Source: Actinophytocola xinjiangensis
GTDB taxonomy: Bacteria; Actinomycetota; Actinomycetes; Mycobacteriales; Pseudonocardiaceae
DNA: 64,000 bases
Assembly (NCBI RefSeq): GCF_001921215.1
Contig: NZ_MSIF01000014.1
Span: 62,001 to 126,000, forward strand
Direction of reading: 5' to 3'
Below the pieces are notes generated by a model that was given only the letters and a program-made list of their open reading frames with translations, had not been told where the DNA came from and searched no databases. Position numbers and translations under genes: made by a program. Of this stretch, positions 8,663-15,912 are shown piece by piece. Position 1 is the first letter of the stretch. Every line of letters starts with the position of its first letter.

Positions 8663-8755
8663 CGTCCAGCTTGTGCTGGGCGGGTTCAGCCCGACCCCCC
8701 GGGGCTGAACCGTTGACGACCCCCGTCCCTCCCCCCTGGCGGGGGTCGTCTCTCA
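8663..8755 (+). ncRNA. 6C small RNA
   Basis: Two successive stem-loops each carry a run of six cytosines in the loop, the defining feature of the actinobacterial 6C RNA (B11 in M. tuberculosis). Stem 1 pairs 8683-8692 with 8702-8711, with C-rich loop 8693-8701. Stem 2 pairs 8715-8724 with 8741-8750, with loop 8725-8740 holding CCCCCC, and ends in a T-containing tail, so it doubles as terminator. A TACAGT -10 element at 8652-8657 gives a start near 8663. The location between the HAD phosphatase and ssd is the same as in mycobacteria. In other species 6C RNAs pair through the C-loops with G-rich ribosome-binding regions; targets here are unknown. Confidence 0.85.
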
Positions 8756-8842
8756 TCCGCTGTCTGTCCGTTTGGGACGAACTCGCCAGCGTACCCGCAC
8801 CCCCCGACCTTCCTGGGTCTTCCGGCGTCCGAACAGCCCAGT

Positions 8843-8870
8843 TGTCCACAGTCGAGCGGGTTGTCCACAT
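8843..8870 (+). promoter_or_regulatory. Pair of DnaA boxes upstream of ssd
   Basis: Two exact copies of TTGTCCACA, the preferred actinobacterial DnaA box, occur at 8843-8851 and 8862-8870 in the same orientation, 19 bases apart. They lie about 100 bases upstream of the ssd/cpaE start. A single further copy occurs on the minus strand at 60497-60505. Confidence 0.6.
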
Positions 8871-8906
8871 GTTGATCACCAGCCGTTGAGCCGGCGTGAT
8901 CGGGCA

Positions 8907-8957
8907 CCGATCGTGTTGTCGAGGCCAGGAACCGAACCTGGCCCAGGACACGATCGG
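8907..8957 (+). promoter_or_regulatory. Nested inverted repeat in the ssd leader
   Basis: CCGATCGTGT (8907-8916) pairs perfectly with ACACGATCGG (8948-8957), and inside it CCAGG (8925-8929) pairs with CCTGG (8937-8941). The structure ends eight bases before the GTG start and partly covers the GGGG that probably serves as ribosome-binding site, so it could modulate translation or act as a protein-binding operator. Confidence 0.4.
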
Positions 8958-8965
8958 GGACCGAG

Positions 8966-10060
8966 GTGGACCAGACGAGCCCGTTGGCCTTCGTCGAGAA
9001 CGAGGACCTGCTCGACGACGTGCTGAAGCTGGCGGCCGCCACCGGCTGTGAGGTGCGACGCGCGACCAACGCCGAAACCGCTGGGCGGATGTGGCACACC
9101 GCGCCCCTGGTGATCCTCGACGAGGCCGCCGCCCGCCAGTGCATGGATTTCCCCAGAAGGGCGTCGGTCTACCTGATAGCCCCCGACCCGGCGCCCCCCT
9201 CCCTGTGGGAACAGGCCGTTCACGTGGGCGCAGAACGCGTCCTGGAACTCCCCGGCGCCGAACCCTGGCTGGCGGAAGCCCTGGCCGACGCCACCGAGGC
9301 CCCGGCCCCCGACGCGGGCAGGGCGCTGTCGGTCCTGGGCGCCCGAGGCGGCGCCGGCGCGTCGGTCTTCGCCGCCGCCCTGGGCCTGACAGCGCTCCGC
9401 ACCGGCCACAACACCCTCCTCATCGACTGCGACCCCCTGGGCGGTGGCCTGGACCTCGTCCTGGGCGCCGAGTCGGACGAGGGTCTCCGCTGGCCCGACC
9501 TGCACCTGCGCGCGGGTCGGGTGGCGGCCTCCTCCCTCCACGAGGCGCTCCCCACCAGAACACGAGGCCAGGCCCGCCTGACCGTGCTGTCGGGGGCCAG
9601 AAAAGGCGCGTCCCCAGCCCCCGAAGCCGTGGCCGCGGTCCTGGAGGCCGGCCGCCGAGCCGGCGAGATCGTCATCTGCGACGTCTCCCGCCAGCTGGAC
9701 CCCGCCGCCCAAACCGCCCTGACCAGATCCGACCTGACCGTCATGATCGTCCCCGGCGAGGTCCGAGCCTGCGTGTCGGCGCGGTTGCTCACCTATCGCC
9801 TGTCAGCCCTGGGCATCACCCCCAGCCTCATCGTCCGAGGCCCCTCACCGGGCGGCCTCACCCCCAGCGAGGTGGCCACGGCGGTGAACCTCCCCCTGCT
9901 CACCACGATGCGCCCGGAACCCGCCCTCCCCCAGTCCCTGGACCGAGGCACCTTCACCCCCCGCCCGCGAGGCCCCCTGACCCGAGCGGCCAGAGCCACC
10001 CTCACCGAACTCTCCGCCCAACCACCCCGCTCCCCCCGACCCGTGCGAGCCCACCCATGA
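8966..10060 (+). CDS. ssd: Ssd/CpaE-like septum-site/Tad localisation protein
   Basis: This 364-aa member of the CpaE-like family found beside actinobacterial tad clusters (TIGR03815 type) matches Rv3660c (Ssd), reported to affect septum formation. An N-terminal receiver-like segment (1-110) precedes a ParA/MinD-fold ATPase. The P-loop region LGARGGAGAS (about 124-133) lacks the lysines of the deviant Walker A KGGxGKT, so ATP hydrolysis is doubtful. The protein probably localises Tad machinery or interferes with division. Start GTG 8966 follows GGGGACC. The stop overlaps the next start (ATGA), which indicates coupled translation. Confidence 0.88.
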   Translation: MDQTSPLAFVENEDLLDDVLKLAAATGCEVRRATNAETAGRMWHTAPLVILDEAAARQCMDFPRRASVYLIAPDPAPPSLWEQAVHVGAERVLELPGAEPWLAEALADATEAPAPDAGRALSVLGARGGAGASVFAAALGLTALRTGHNTLLIDCDPLGGGLDLVLGAESDEGLRWPDLHLRAGRVAASSLHEALPTRTRGQARLTVLSGARKGASPAPEAVAAVLEAGRRAGEIVICDVSRQLDPAAQTALTRSDLTVMIVPGEVRACVSARLLTYRLSALGITPSLIVRGPSPGGLTPSEVATAVNLPLLTTMRPEPALPQSLDRGTFTPRPRGPLTRAARATLTELSAQPPRSPRPVRAHP

Positions 10061-11124
10061 CAACTCCCACCCCCAACAACCAGCCCCTCACCCCCCACGA
10101 ACGGCACCCCGCCCCTCTCCACCCCGACCAGCGCCCACAACCCACCACCCCAACCCCCACCGACCCGGAAAACGCGCGGCGGCATCTCACCGCCCCAACC
10201 TCGGCCGACCTGGGGGACCTGCGGCGGCATCTCACCGCTTCAGCCTCGGCTGACGTGGGGGAGCTGCGGCGGCATCTCACCGCCTCAACCTCGGCTGACC
10301 CGGGGGACCTGCGGCGGCACCCCACCGCCCCAACCTCGGCTGACCCGGAGAACGCGCGGCGGCACCTCACCACCTCAACCTCCACTGACCCGAGCAACCT
10401 GCGGGCACACCCCACCGCCTCAACCCCCACGGACCGGGGGAACCTGCCGCGCCCCACCCACGTGCCGCCCGCAGCCGCTCCCAGCCCCACCCACCAACCG
10501 AACGGATTGCCGCCCGCCGCCCGCCCGACCCCCGGCGTATCACCGCGCGCCGAGAGCCCCACCCACCAGCCGAATCACGCCTGCCCCAGTCCCACCGAAC
10601 CTCCGCGCGCCTCCCGTCCGGGCGCCACTTGTCAGCTGAGTGTTGTCAACCGTGCGGAGTCCGGGAGCGTTGTCTACCCGGGCGCCACCGACCAGTCGGA
10701 CGACGTGGTCCCCGCTTCTGCGGAGTCCGCAGGTGCCTCCTGCCATCTGAATGCCGCCGATCCCACCGAACCCCCGAGCGCCGTCCATCAACCGAACGCC
10801 GCCGGCCCCGCTCCCGCGGAGTCCCCGACTGCCTCCCGTCCGGGCCTCACCCACGAACCGAACTCCGCCTGCTCCACCGAGTCTCATCGCAGCCCCGCCA
10901 CCGCGACCAGCCCTGAGCCAGCGACCACCGACCGTCTCCAACTCCCCAACCTCGCCACCGTGATCAACCTCGCCGACCGTCGCCGAACCAGCCGCCTGGT
11001 GGGCCGCCACGCCCAACGCTTCCCCCACCGCCCAACCGATTGCCGCCGTGGCCATCCCACCACCTGGCACTGCCTCACCAGCCCCACCGGCCCCTGCCTG
11101 ACCTGCGGAGGTTCAGCGGCATGA
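10057..11124 (+). CDS. Unknown disordered repeat protein between ssd and tadA
   Basis: This 355-aa protein resembles no family I recognise. It begins at an ATGA overlap with ssd and ends at an ATGA overlap with tadA, so it is embedded in a translationally coupled operon and is probably real. The first half contains six 15-aa repeats close to DPGDLRRHLTASTSA. The middle is rich in Pro, Ser and Thr with recurring HQPN words. The C-terminus has several His and Cys residues (CRRGHPTTWHC and CLTCGG), which could bind metal. No signal peptide is visible. Canonical actinobacterial tad operons usually have tadA directly after ssd, so this insertion is unusual. Confidence 0.65.
   Translation: MTTPTPNNQPLTPHERHPAPLHPDQRPQPTTPTPTDPENARRHLTAPTSADLGDLRRHLTASASADVGELRRHLTASTSADPGDLRRHPTAPTSADPENARRHLTTSTSTDPSNLRAHPTASTPTDRGNLPRPTHVPPAAAPSPTHQPNGLPPAARPTPGVSPRAESPTHQPNHACPSPTEPPRASRPGATCQLSVVNRAESGSVVYPGATDQSDDVVPASAESAGASCHLNAADPTEPPSAVHQPNAAGPAPAESPTASRPGLTHEPNSACSTESHRSPATATSPEPATTDRLQLPNLATVINLADRRRTSRLVGRHAQRFPHRPTDCRRGHPTTWHCLTSPTGPCLTCGGSAA
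10162..10431 (+). repeat. Six 45-bp coding tandem repeats
   Basis: Six in-frame 45-bp units encode variants of DPGDLRRHLTASTSA. The best conserved stretch is CGGCGGCATCTCACCGC. The units differ at a few codons each, so copy number probably changed by slippage or recombination while the reading frame was kept. Confidence 0.85.
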
Positions 11125-11993
11125 CCAGCACCCCCGAACCTCTGATCGACCGCGTCCGCAGCCGCCTGGCCAGCGCCGCGACCGAGATCACCCCCGCCGC
11201 CTTGGCGGACGCCGTCCGGGCGGAGTCCGGTGGCGTGGTGGGTGACGCCGACATGCTCACCGCGCTTCGCCTGATGCGGCAGGAGTTCGTCGGCGCGGGC
11301 CCGCTGGATCCGTTGCTGCGCACGAGCGGCGTCACCGACGTCCTGGTCACCGCCCCCGACCAGGTCTGGCTCGACGGCCAGGGCGGCCTGCGTCGCACCG
11401 ACGTCACGTTCCCCGACGAGCAGGCGGTCCGCCGGCTGGCGCAGCGCCTGGCGCTGGCCTGCGGCCGCCGGCTCGACGACGCCCAGCCGTTCGTCGACGC
11501 CTGGCTACCGGGCCATGTCCGTCTGCACGCGGTCCTCCCACCGATCGCCGCCGACGGCACGTGTCTGTCGCTGCGGGTGCTGCGCCGCGCGGGCCATTCC
11601 CTGGAGTCGCTGCGCCGGCTGGGCACGTTCGACGCCGTCGGCCACAGCCTGCTTCTCGCGATCGTCGACGCGCGCCTCGCGTTCGTCGTCACCGGCGGCA
11701 CCGGCGCCGGCAAGACGACGTTGTTGTCGGCGCTGCTCACCAGCGTGCATCCGCTGGAGCGGATCGTCTCGGTCGAGGACGCCGGCGAGCTGGCTCCTGA
11801 CCATCCCCAGTTCGTCCGCCTCATCGCCCGCCCGCCGAACGTCGAGGGCGCCGGCGAGGTCACCCTGTCCGACCTGGTGAGACAGGGTCTGCGGATGCGC
11901 CCGGACCGCCTGGTCGTCGGCGAGACCCGCGGCGCCGAGGCGCCACGTCTGACGGGTCACCAACGGTACCGAACGTGCCGTTCCGGCTGCTGA
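11121..11993 (+). pseudogene. tadA: tadA (CpaF-like Tad ATPase), 5' part, interrupted by prophage
   Basis: These are the first 273 codons of the type II/IV secretion ATPase that powers Tad pilus assembly. GGTGAGKTT (Walker A, residues 192-200), VSVEDAGEL (Asp box) and RLVVGETRGAE (Walker B, ends at 273) are intact. Immediately after GAE the sequence enters phage DNA at the CCGAGG core (11935-11940) and stops after 17 foreign residues, giving a 290-aa truncated product. The missing C-terminal part is at 33893-34233. Joining 11121-11940 to 33893-34233 gives one 1,161-bp frame of 386 aa reading GAEVCDLLNALNTGHDG across the junction. ATG 11121 overlaps the preceding stop. Confidence 0.93.
11919..11961 (+). 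other. attL junction (host tadA / phage left end)
   Basis: The core CCGAGG lies at 11935-11940. Host tadA sequence is to its left. To its right is the phage arm ending in GGGTCACC (11954-11961), which is the inverted partner of GGTTACCC at 33866-33873 in attR. The equal 21-bp distance of both arm repeats from the core supports this as half of attP. Confidence 0.8.
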
Positions 11994-12070
11994 CCGTGGC
12001 GTGACCAAACTGTGACCAAGTGGCTGTCTGATTTGTCTGTTGCGCCCATATTCGGGTTTGTAACGTCGAC

Positions 12071-12089
12071 GGGCTCTAGAAAGGAGCCC
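12071..12089 (+). promoter_or_regulatory. Hairpin occluding the ribosome-binding site of the first phage gene
   Basis: GGGCTC (12071-12076) pairs with GAGCCC (12084-12089) around a 7-nt loop. The Shine-Dalgarno AAAGGAG occupies the loop edge and the 3' arm, just upstream of ATG 12092. The fold would reduce ribosome access. Confidence 0.45.
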
Positions 12090-12091
12090 CA

Positions 12092-12436
12092 ATGAAAGTC
12101 TCGAAAGAGGAAGCCCAACGCCTGCTAGGCGAGTGGGAAGTTGCCAAAACTGTGAGTTTTGAAGCTGAAAACGAGGTGCTTGGAATCGAATTCGATGATC
12201 TCTCCGAGAGGGTGAACCCCGACCTTAGTCAAAAGATCGAACTCCTACAAGAAGAATTGGACCAACAAAAAGCTAGGTTTCGGGATGTCGGACTAGCAGA
12301 AGCGCGTCTAGTCATGCGAGCGGCTCAAAGGGAGCAAGACCGAACGTTTTTAGCCCTGTTTGATGCCGGGGTACTCGAGGATACCATTGAGGGCGAATTT
12401 GTCCTGACCGCAGAGGCCGAGAAGGCAGGACTATAG
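12092..12436 (+). CDS. Small acidic helical protein, function unknown
   Basis: This 114-aa hypothetical protein is highly charged and probably all-helical (KEEAQRLLGEWEVAK, QKIELLQEELDQQK), with coiled-coil potential around residues 44-66. Base composition is clearly lower in GC than the surroundings, which suggests recent acquisition within the element. AAAGGAG precedes ATG 12092 at good spacing, but inside a hairpin. Expressed at the left end next to attL, it could be a lysogeny-expressed accessory gene; nothing in the sequence assigns a function. Confidence 0.7.
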   Translation: MKVSKEEAQRLLGEWEVAKTVSFEAENEVLGIEFDDLSERVNPDLSQKIELLQEELDQQKARFRDVGLAEARLVMRAAQREQDRTFLALFDAGVLEDTIEGEFVLTAEAEKAGL

Positions 12437-12666
12437 CTCACTTGTCGGTCACGTTACTGTCATGCTTGACTGAGCTGGTCCTAATTCACTAACGAATACC
12501 AGCAAGCGCGAGACCGGATACGCCTTCACTGAAACGGCCGGCTAGTGGCGTAAGACCTAAGAGGCTTTCGAGCCAGGGGCAGCCGAGCGCGTGCAGCCAT
12601 CCTTAGCTGTACAGGGGTGAGCTGCACTCCAGCTCGGTTATTCGTTATTCCGAGCGCGGAGTAACG
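12437..12666 (+). other. Structured leader region upstream of the XRE gene pair
   Basis: These 230 bases have no gene. Small hairpins are visible: GGCT-TTCG-AGCC near 12562-12573, and GCTCGG (12632-12637) with CCGAGC (12650-12655) around an AT-rich loop, just upstream of the GGAG serving ATG 12667. The region probably holds the promoter of the 12667-13121 operon. Confidence 0.4.
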
Positions 12667-12759
12667 ATGCCTGACGAAATCGAGTTCGAGTCCGCCGAGA
12701 TGTCGGCCGCCGAGTACGCGGAGTTGCTGCGCGTGCTGTTCGGTGGTGAGCCCCGGTGA
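12667..12759 (+). CDS. 30-aa small protein upstream of XRE regulator
   Basis: A 30-codon acidic frame (starts MPDEIEFESAEMSAAEYAEL) begins at ATG 12667 after GGAG (12658-12661). Its stop overlaps the GTG of the following regulator (GTGA). The coupling and ribosome-binding site support a real small gene, perhaps a leader peptide or a partner of the regulator. No homology is recognisable. Confidence 0.55.
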   Translation: MPDEIEFESAEMSAAEYAELLRVLFGGEPR

Positions 12760-13121
12760 CCCCCGAGCAGGCCCGGTCGATGGTCTTCGACCGCCACCGG
12801 CTCAAGGCGTTGCGTCACGCGGCCGGGCTGTCTGCCGCCGTGTTCGCGCGGACCTGTGGCGTCGCCAAGGTCCAGGCTTACAGCTGGGAAAACGGCCGAA
12901 CCAAGCCCACCATTGATCGGTTGCCCGTGATCGTTGCCGCGCTCGGGCTGGGCCGCATCGACGAGCTTTTCGGACCAATCGACCAAGCCGAGGCTCATGC
13001 GCAAACCCGGTGCACGGCGATGACTGTGGTAAGTCGGCTCTCCGAGCAGTGCCGCCAAGACGCCCTGATCGGCTCCCTCTTCTGTTCGCTGCACCAGGGG
13101 TGCGGCAATGGCGCCGAATAA
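12756..13121 (+). CDS. XRE-family helix-turn-helix regulator
   Basis: This 121-aa protein has an XRE/Cro-type DNA-binding domain at about residues 12-65 (LKALRHAAGLSAAVFARTCG, VQAYSWENGRTKPTIDRLPV). The C-terminal 50 residues contain three cysteines and a histidine (C-x17-C, CSLHQGC), which might bind metal. It starts with GTG overlapping the stop of the 30-aa gene and is followed by a strong hairpin. As the element's leftmost DNA-binding protein it is a candidate lysogeny or replication-control regulator. Confidence 0.8.
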   Translation: MTPEQARSMVFDRHRLKALRHAAGLSAAVFARTCGVAKVQAYSWENGRTKPTIDRLPVIVAALGLGRIDELFGPIDQAEAHAQTRCTAMTVVSRLSEQCRQDALIGSLFCSLHQGCGNGAE

Positions 13122-13125
13122 GGCA

Positions 13126-13157
13126 GTGGCCCACTCCACGGGCGGAGAGTGGGCCAC
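13126..13157 (+). terminator. Terminator after the XRE gene
   Basis: GTGGCCCACTC (13126-13136) pairs perfectly with GAGTGGGCCAC (13147-13157), an 11-bp stem with a 10-nt loop four bases after the XRE stop. No T tract follows, which is usual for this GC content. Confidence 0.65.
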
Positions 13158-13216
13158 CTGGCGAACCCGGAAAGAAGACGGGGAACAAGGCCGTCTAAAA
13201 AAGAATAACACGGAGC

Positions 13217-13248
13217 CGAGTCTCCTTGTCGACACGTGGGGAGACTCG
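13217..13248 (+). promoter_or_regulatory. Hairpin sequestering the rep ribosome-binding site
   Basis: CGAGTCTCC (13217-13225) pairs with GGAGACTCG (13240-13248) over 9 bp with a 14-nt loop. The 3' arm includes the GGGGAGA Shine-Dalgarno of the replication gene, whose ATG is at 13250. The geometry is that of a translational off-switch. Confidence 0.55.
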
Positions 13249-13249
13249 A

Positions 13250-15118
13250 ATGCCTAAGGTTCAGTCTGACCTGTTCGAGCAGATCTCTGCGTACGTCAAC
13301 GCCAAGGGTTCCGGGAATCAGCGCAACGGGCAGTGCCCGGCGCACGACGACAACACCCCCAGCCTTTCGCTGACCCTAAAGGGCGACGGGAGTGTTCTGT
13401 TCAAGTGCCAGTCGGGATGTACCCAAGAAGAGGTGCTGTCGGCCCTGAGAGAGGCTGGGTTGGAGGTCCCGCGCCCCGGGGGCCGGCGAGAGTCCGAGAG
13501 GTCAACGACGGCCGCGCGAGACACCGAGCTGGGCAGGATCACCGAGGTCTACGCCTACACCAACGAACACGGCGAGGTCTTGTTCACCAAGGCCCGGTAC
13601 GAGCCCAAGACCTTCCGGTGTGGAGTAGGTGACACCCCCAAGAAGTTCAAAGTCGCAAGCATCCCGAAACACGTGACCCCGGTCCCGTACCGACTGCCGC
13701 AACTGCTGGCGGCGATCAAGGACGGTCGACGAGTCTGGGTGGTCGGCGGCGAGAAGGACGTTCACGCTCTGGAGGCCGTGGGCGAGGCCGCCACCTGCAA
13801 CCACGACGGAGAGCAGAACTGGAACCTGCACGACTTCACCCGGTGGTTCGAGGGCGCGACCGATGTCCGAGTTGTCAAGGACAACGACAAGGGCGGGGAA
13901 CAGTACGCCTACGACGTCCAGGCGAGCTTGACCGAGGTCGTGGGCCATGCCGGCGGCGCGGTCACGGTGTGGCGCGCGAACCTGCCGCAGAAGGGCGCCG
14001 ACGTCGCGGACCACTTGCAGACCGGGTACACCCTGGACCAGCTGGTCTCGGTGCCCACGGTGGCCGATCTCGCGTTTGACGACGAGGTACGGCGGGAGGT
14101 CCACAAAGACCGGGTCCGCCGCGAGGCTAAGCGTCGAACAGCCCTCGCGGCGCTATCCCCGTCGGCCCGGCCGGTCTCGTTGGACGATCTCGAACAACTC
14201 CCTACCGCTGACTACCTGATCAAGGTCATGGTCCCGAAGAACACCATCGGCGAGGTGTTCGGGGCGTCGGGGTCGTACAAGTCGTTCGTGATGCTGGACG
14301 CGGCCTTGCACGTGGCGACTGGCCGACCCCGTTGGCATGGTCACCGCGTCCGCCAGGGGCGGGTGTTGTACGTGGCCTCGGAAGGTGGACTCGGCATCCA
14401 CAAGCGGATCCGAGCGTGGTCCCAACACCACGACCTGACCATCCCGAACAAAAACCTGATGGTCTTGCCGTATCCGTTCCAGATCGTCGCGGTCGACGCC
14501 CTGTTGGACAGACTCACCGAAGCCGAGTTCGAACCGGACTGGGTCATCTTTGATACCCGGGCCACATCAACAGTCGGCATGGATGAGAACAGCCCGACCG
14601 AGATGGGTTTGGTCACCGACGCCATGCGTCGGCTCGCGGTAGAACTGGGCGCGGCCGTGACCACGGTGCACCACACCGGGTGGTCCGAATCCGATCGCTC
14701 GCGCGGTGCCTCCTCGGTGCCCGCCGCGATGGACACAGTGTGGCGGATCGAGGGCGAGAAGAACGGCCGCAAACACGCCAGAATCCGGTGCACCAAAGTC
14801 AAGGAGGACCAGGCACCGCCGGAGTTCAAGGTTGAGCTTCGGTCGGTCACGCTGCCCGAGACCGACGAGGACGGCGACTCGGTCACGTCGTTGGTGGTCG
14901 TGGATGGCGAGGTACTGACCCGGGACGAAAAGTCCGGAGTCTCGGCCCTGGAGGAATTGGGACCAGACGCGGTCGCGTTGGTAGCTCGACTAGACGCTGC
15001 CGGGATTGACCCTCGGGCAGGTCTACCCACCATCCACGCGTGGATGAAGGGCAACGGCGTGAAAATGAGCAAAACCTTTCTGGGGCAGGTCGTGGCAGTT
15101 AGAAAGGCCCGTTCATGA
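13250..15118 (+). CDS. Phage replication protein: zinc/TOPRIM primase with RepA-like helicase domain
   Basis: This 622-aa protein combines an N-terminal zinc-finger-like segment (CPAH near 29-32 and CQSGC near 52-56, resembling CHC2 primase zinc sites), a TOPRIM-like region (WVVGGEKDVHALE about 161-173; KDND about 205), and a RepA/KaiC-type ATPase with Walker A GASGSYKS near 338-345 and Walker B-like DWVIFDTRA. Such primase-helicase fusions start replication of small phages and plasmids. ATG 13250 has a GGGGAGA ribosome-binding site inside a hairpin; an upstream TTG at 13226 is in the hairpin loop and was rejected. The iteron-like array at 15162-15338 directly follows and could be its origin. 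Confidence 0.85.
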   Translation: MPKVQSDLFEQISAYVNAKGSGNQRNGQCPAHDDNTPSLSLTLKGDGSVLFKCQSGCTQEEVLSALREAGLEVPRPGGRRESERSTTAARDTELGRITEVYAYTNEHGEVLFTKARYEPKTFRCGVGDTPKKFKVASIPKHVTPVPYRLPQLLAAIKDGRRVWVVGGEKDVHALEAVGEAATCNHDGEQNWNLHDFTRWFEGATDVRVVKDNDKGGEQYAYDVQASLTEVVGHAGGAVTVWRANLPQKGADVADHLQTGYTLDQLVSVPTVADLAFDDEVRREVHKDRVRREAKRRTALAALSPSARPVSLDDLEQLPTADYLIKVMVPKNTIGEVFGASGSYKSFVMLDAALHVATGRPRWHGHRVRQGRVLYVASEGGLGIHKRIRAWSQHHDLTIPNKNLMVLPYPFQIVAVDALLDRLTEAEFEPDWVIFDTRATSTVGMDENSPTEMGLVTDAMRRLAVELGAAVTTVHHTGWSESDRSRGASSVPAAMDTVWRIEGEKNGRKHARIRCTKVKEDQAPPEFKVELRSVTLPETDEDGDSVTSLVVVDGEVLTRDEKSGVSALEELGPDAVALVARLDAAGIDPRAGLPTIHAWMKGNGVKMSKTFLGQVVAVRKARS

Positions 15119-15423
15119 CCGCGACACGCCCGGATGTTTGGTGTGCACGACACGCCGTCGAACTGCCCCGGGCAGTGGGGTCTCCGAGGGCAGTGACTGC
15201 CCCAAGGGGGCAACTGCCCCCGTCAGACTGCCCCCACGCAGGTCAGAGGGTATGTGAACTGCCCGGGGCAGTTGCCCTCAACTGCCCGCGAGGCACCCAG
15301 GGGGCAGTCGTCGGGGGTACGGAGTCCCCCGACTGCCCCCAGCCTGGATCCGGGGCACCCGTGCTCGGTTCCGTGAGAACAAGGAGAAGAGATGAAAAGG
15401 GAACTAGATCCAGTTTTACGTGA
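15115..15423 (+). CDS. Doubtful ORF spanning the repeat array
   Basis: A 102-codon frame starts at an ATGA overlap with rep. Most of its residues are dictated by the ACTGCCC/GGGCAGT repeats (recurring Cys-Pro, Gly-Ala-Val), and no domain is visible. The overlap argues for translation, while the content argues that the DNA's role is as a binding array. I lean toward non-coding. Confidence 0.25.
   Translation: MTATRPDVWCARHAVELPRAVGSPRAVTAPRGQLPPSDCPHAGQRVCELPGAVALNCPRGTQGAVVGGTESPDCPQPGSGAPVLGSVRTRRRDEKGTRSSFT
15162..15338. repeat. Array of 11 ACTGCCC/GGGCAGT sites (candidate iterons/origin)
   Basis: Exact ACTGCCC occurs at 15162, 15196, 15213, 15227, 15258, 15281 and 15332, and its complement GGGCAGT at 15170, 15188, 15266 and 15302. 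Many are paired as palindromes, the best being AACTGCCCggGGCAGTT at 15257-15273. Eleven exact 7-mers in 177 bp is far above chance even at this GC content. Position directly after the replication gene suggests an origin or RepA-binding array. Confidence 0.7.
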
Positions 15424-15607
15424 AGTCCTGTTTAGCCTCAAGCCCGGCGCGGCCACGTACTGGTCAGGCGAGGCCGGGTGGGTCAGGTACATGTACCCGG
15501 CGGACTACTGGGAATGGGAGCTGTGGGGAGTCGCGGGGTCGAGTGACATGTTTGAACTAGTGCTAGCTGCGTTGGACAAGGGACCGGGGGACCGAGCCGA
15601 TGACTAA
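15392..15607 (+). CDS. Small acidic phage protein, unknown
   Basis: This 71-aa hypothetical protein is rich in Trp and Tyr (VRYMYPADYWEWELWGVAG). AAGGAGAAG lies at good spacing before ATG 15392, and the end overlaps the next gene by eight bases. It belongs to the run of small genes between replication and packaging functions that is common in actinophages. No function can be assigned. Confidence 0.65.
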   Translation: MKRELDPVLREVLFSLKPGAATYWSGEAGWVRYMYPADYWEWELWGVAGSSDMFELVLAALDKGPGDRADD

Positions 15608-15857
15608 CACCCAGGTGAAATGTTTGACCGACGATTGTGGGCGACCGGGTGCGATCAAGGGTCGGTGCAAAAGCCACCACTGGTCCTGGTACCGCAAGCA
15701 GGAGACCGACGACCCTGACCGCCAGTGCCAGGTCCAGGAGTGCCGGCGAGTCCGGGTCGCCAAGGGCAGGTGCCACACCCACTACACGAACTGGAAGCAC
15801 CAGCGTCAGCGGCAGGCTGGCAAGGCTGCCCTGATCCTGGAAGGGCGAACCCACTAA
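15600..15857 (+). CDS. Small protein with duplicated Cys/His motif
   Basis: This 85-aa basic protein contains two copies of a C-x4/5-C-x8-C-x2-H-x3-W pattern (CLTDDCGRPGAIKGRCKSHH and CQVQECRRVRVAKGRCHTHY). Each copy ends in an aromatic-rich stretch, which suggests two small zinc ribbons in a nucleic-acid-binding protein. It overlaps the previous gene and lies upstream of HNH and terminase genes. Confidence 0.7.
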   Translation: MTNTQVKCLTDDCGRPGAIKGRCKSHHWSWYRKQETDDPDRQCQVQECRRVRVAKGRCHTHYTNWKHQRQRQAGKAALILEGRTH

Positions 15858-15912
15858 CACGTCTGGCTGGCGGCTCGGAAATTAGGAGGACACCGGAACA
15901 GGAGAGAGTTCT

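Noticed and set aside
10162-10431. Possible CRISPR array
   Set aside because: The units are contiguous with no unique spacers, and they encode protein in frame.
9091-11124. 677-codon plus frame overlapping ssd
   Set aside because: The portion before 10057 overlaps ssd in another frame with Arg/Pro-rich composition; the real gene starts at the ATGA overlap.
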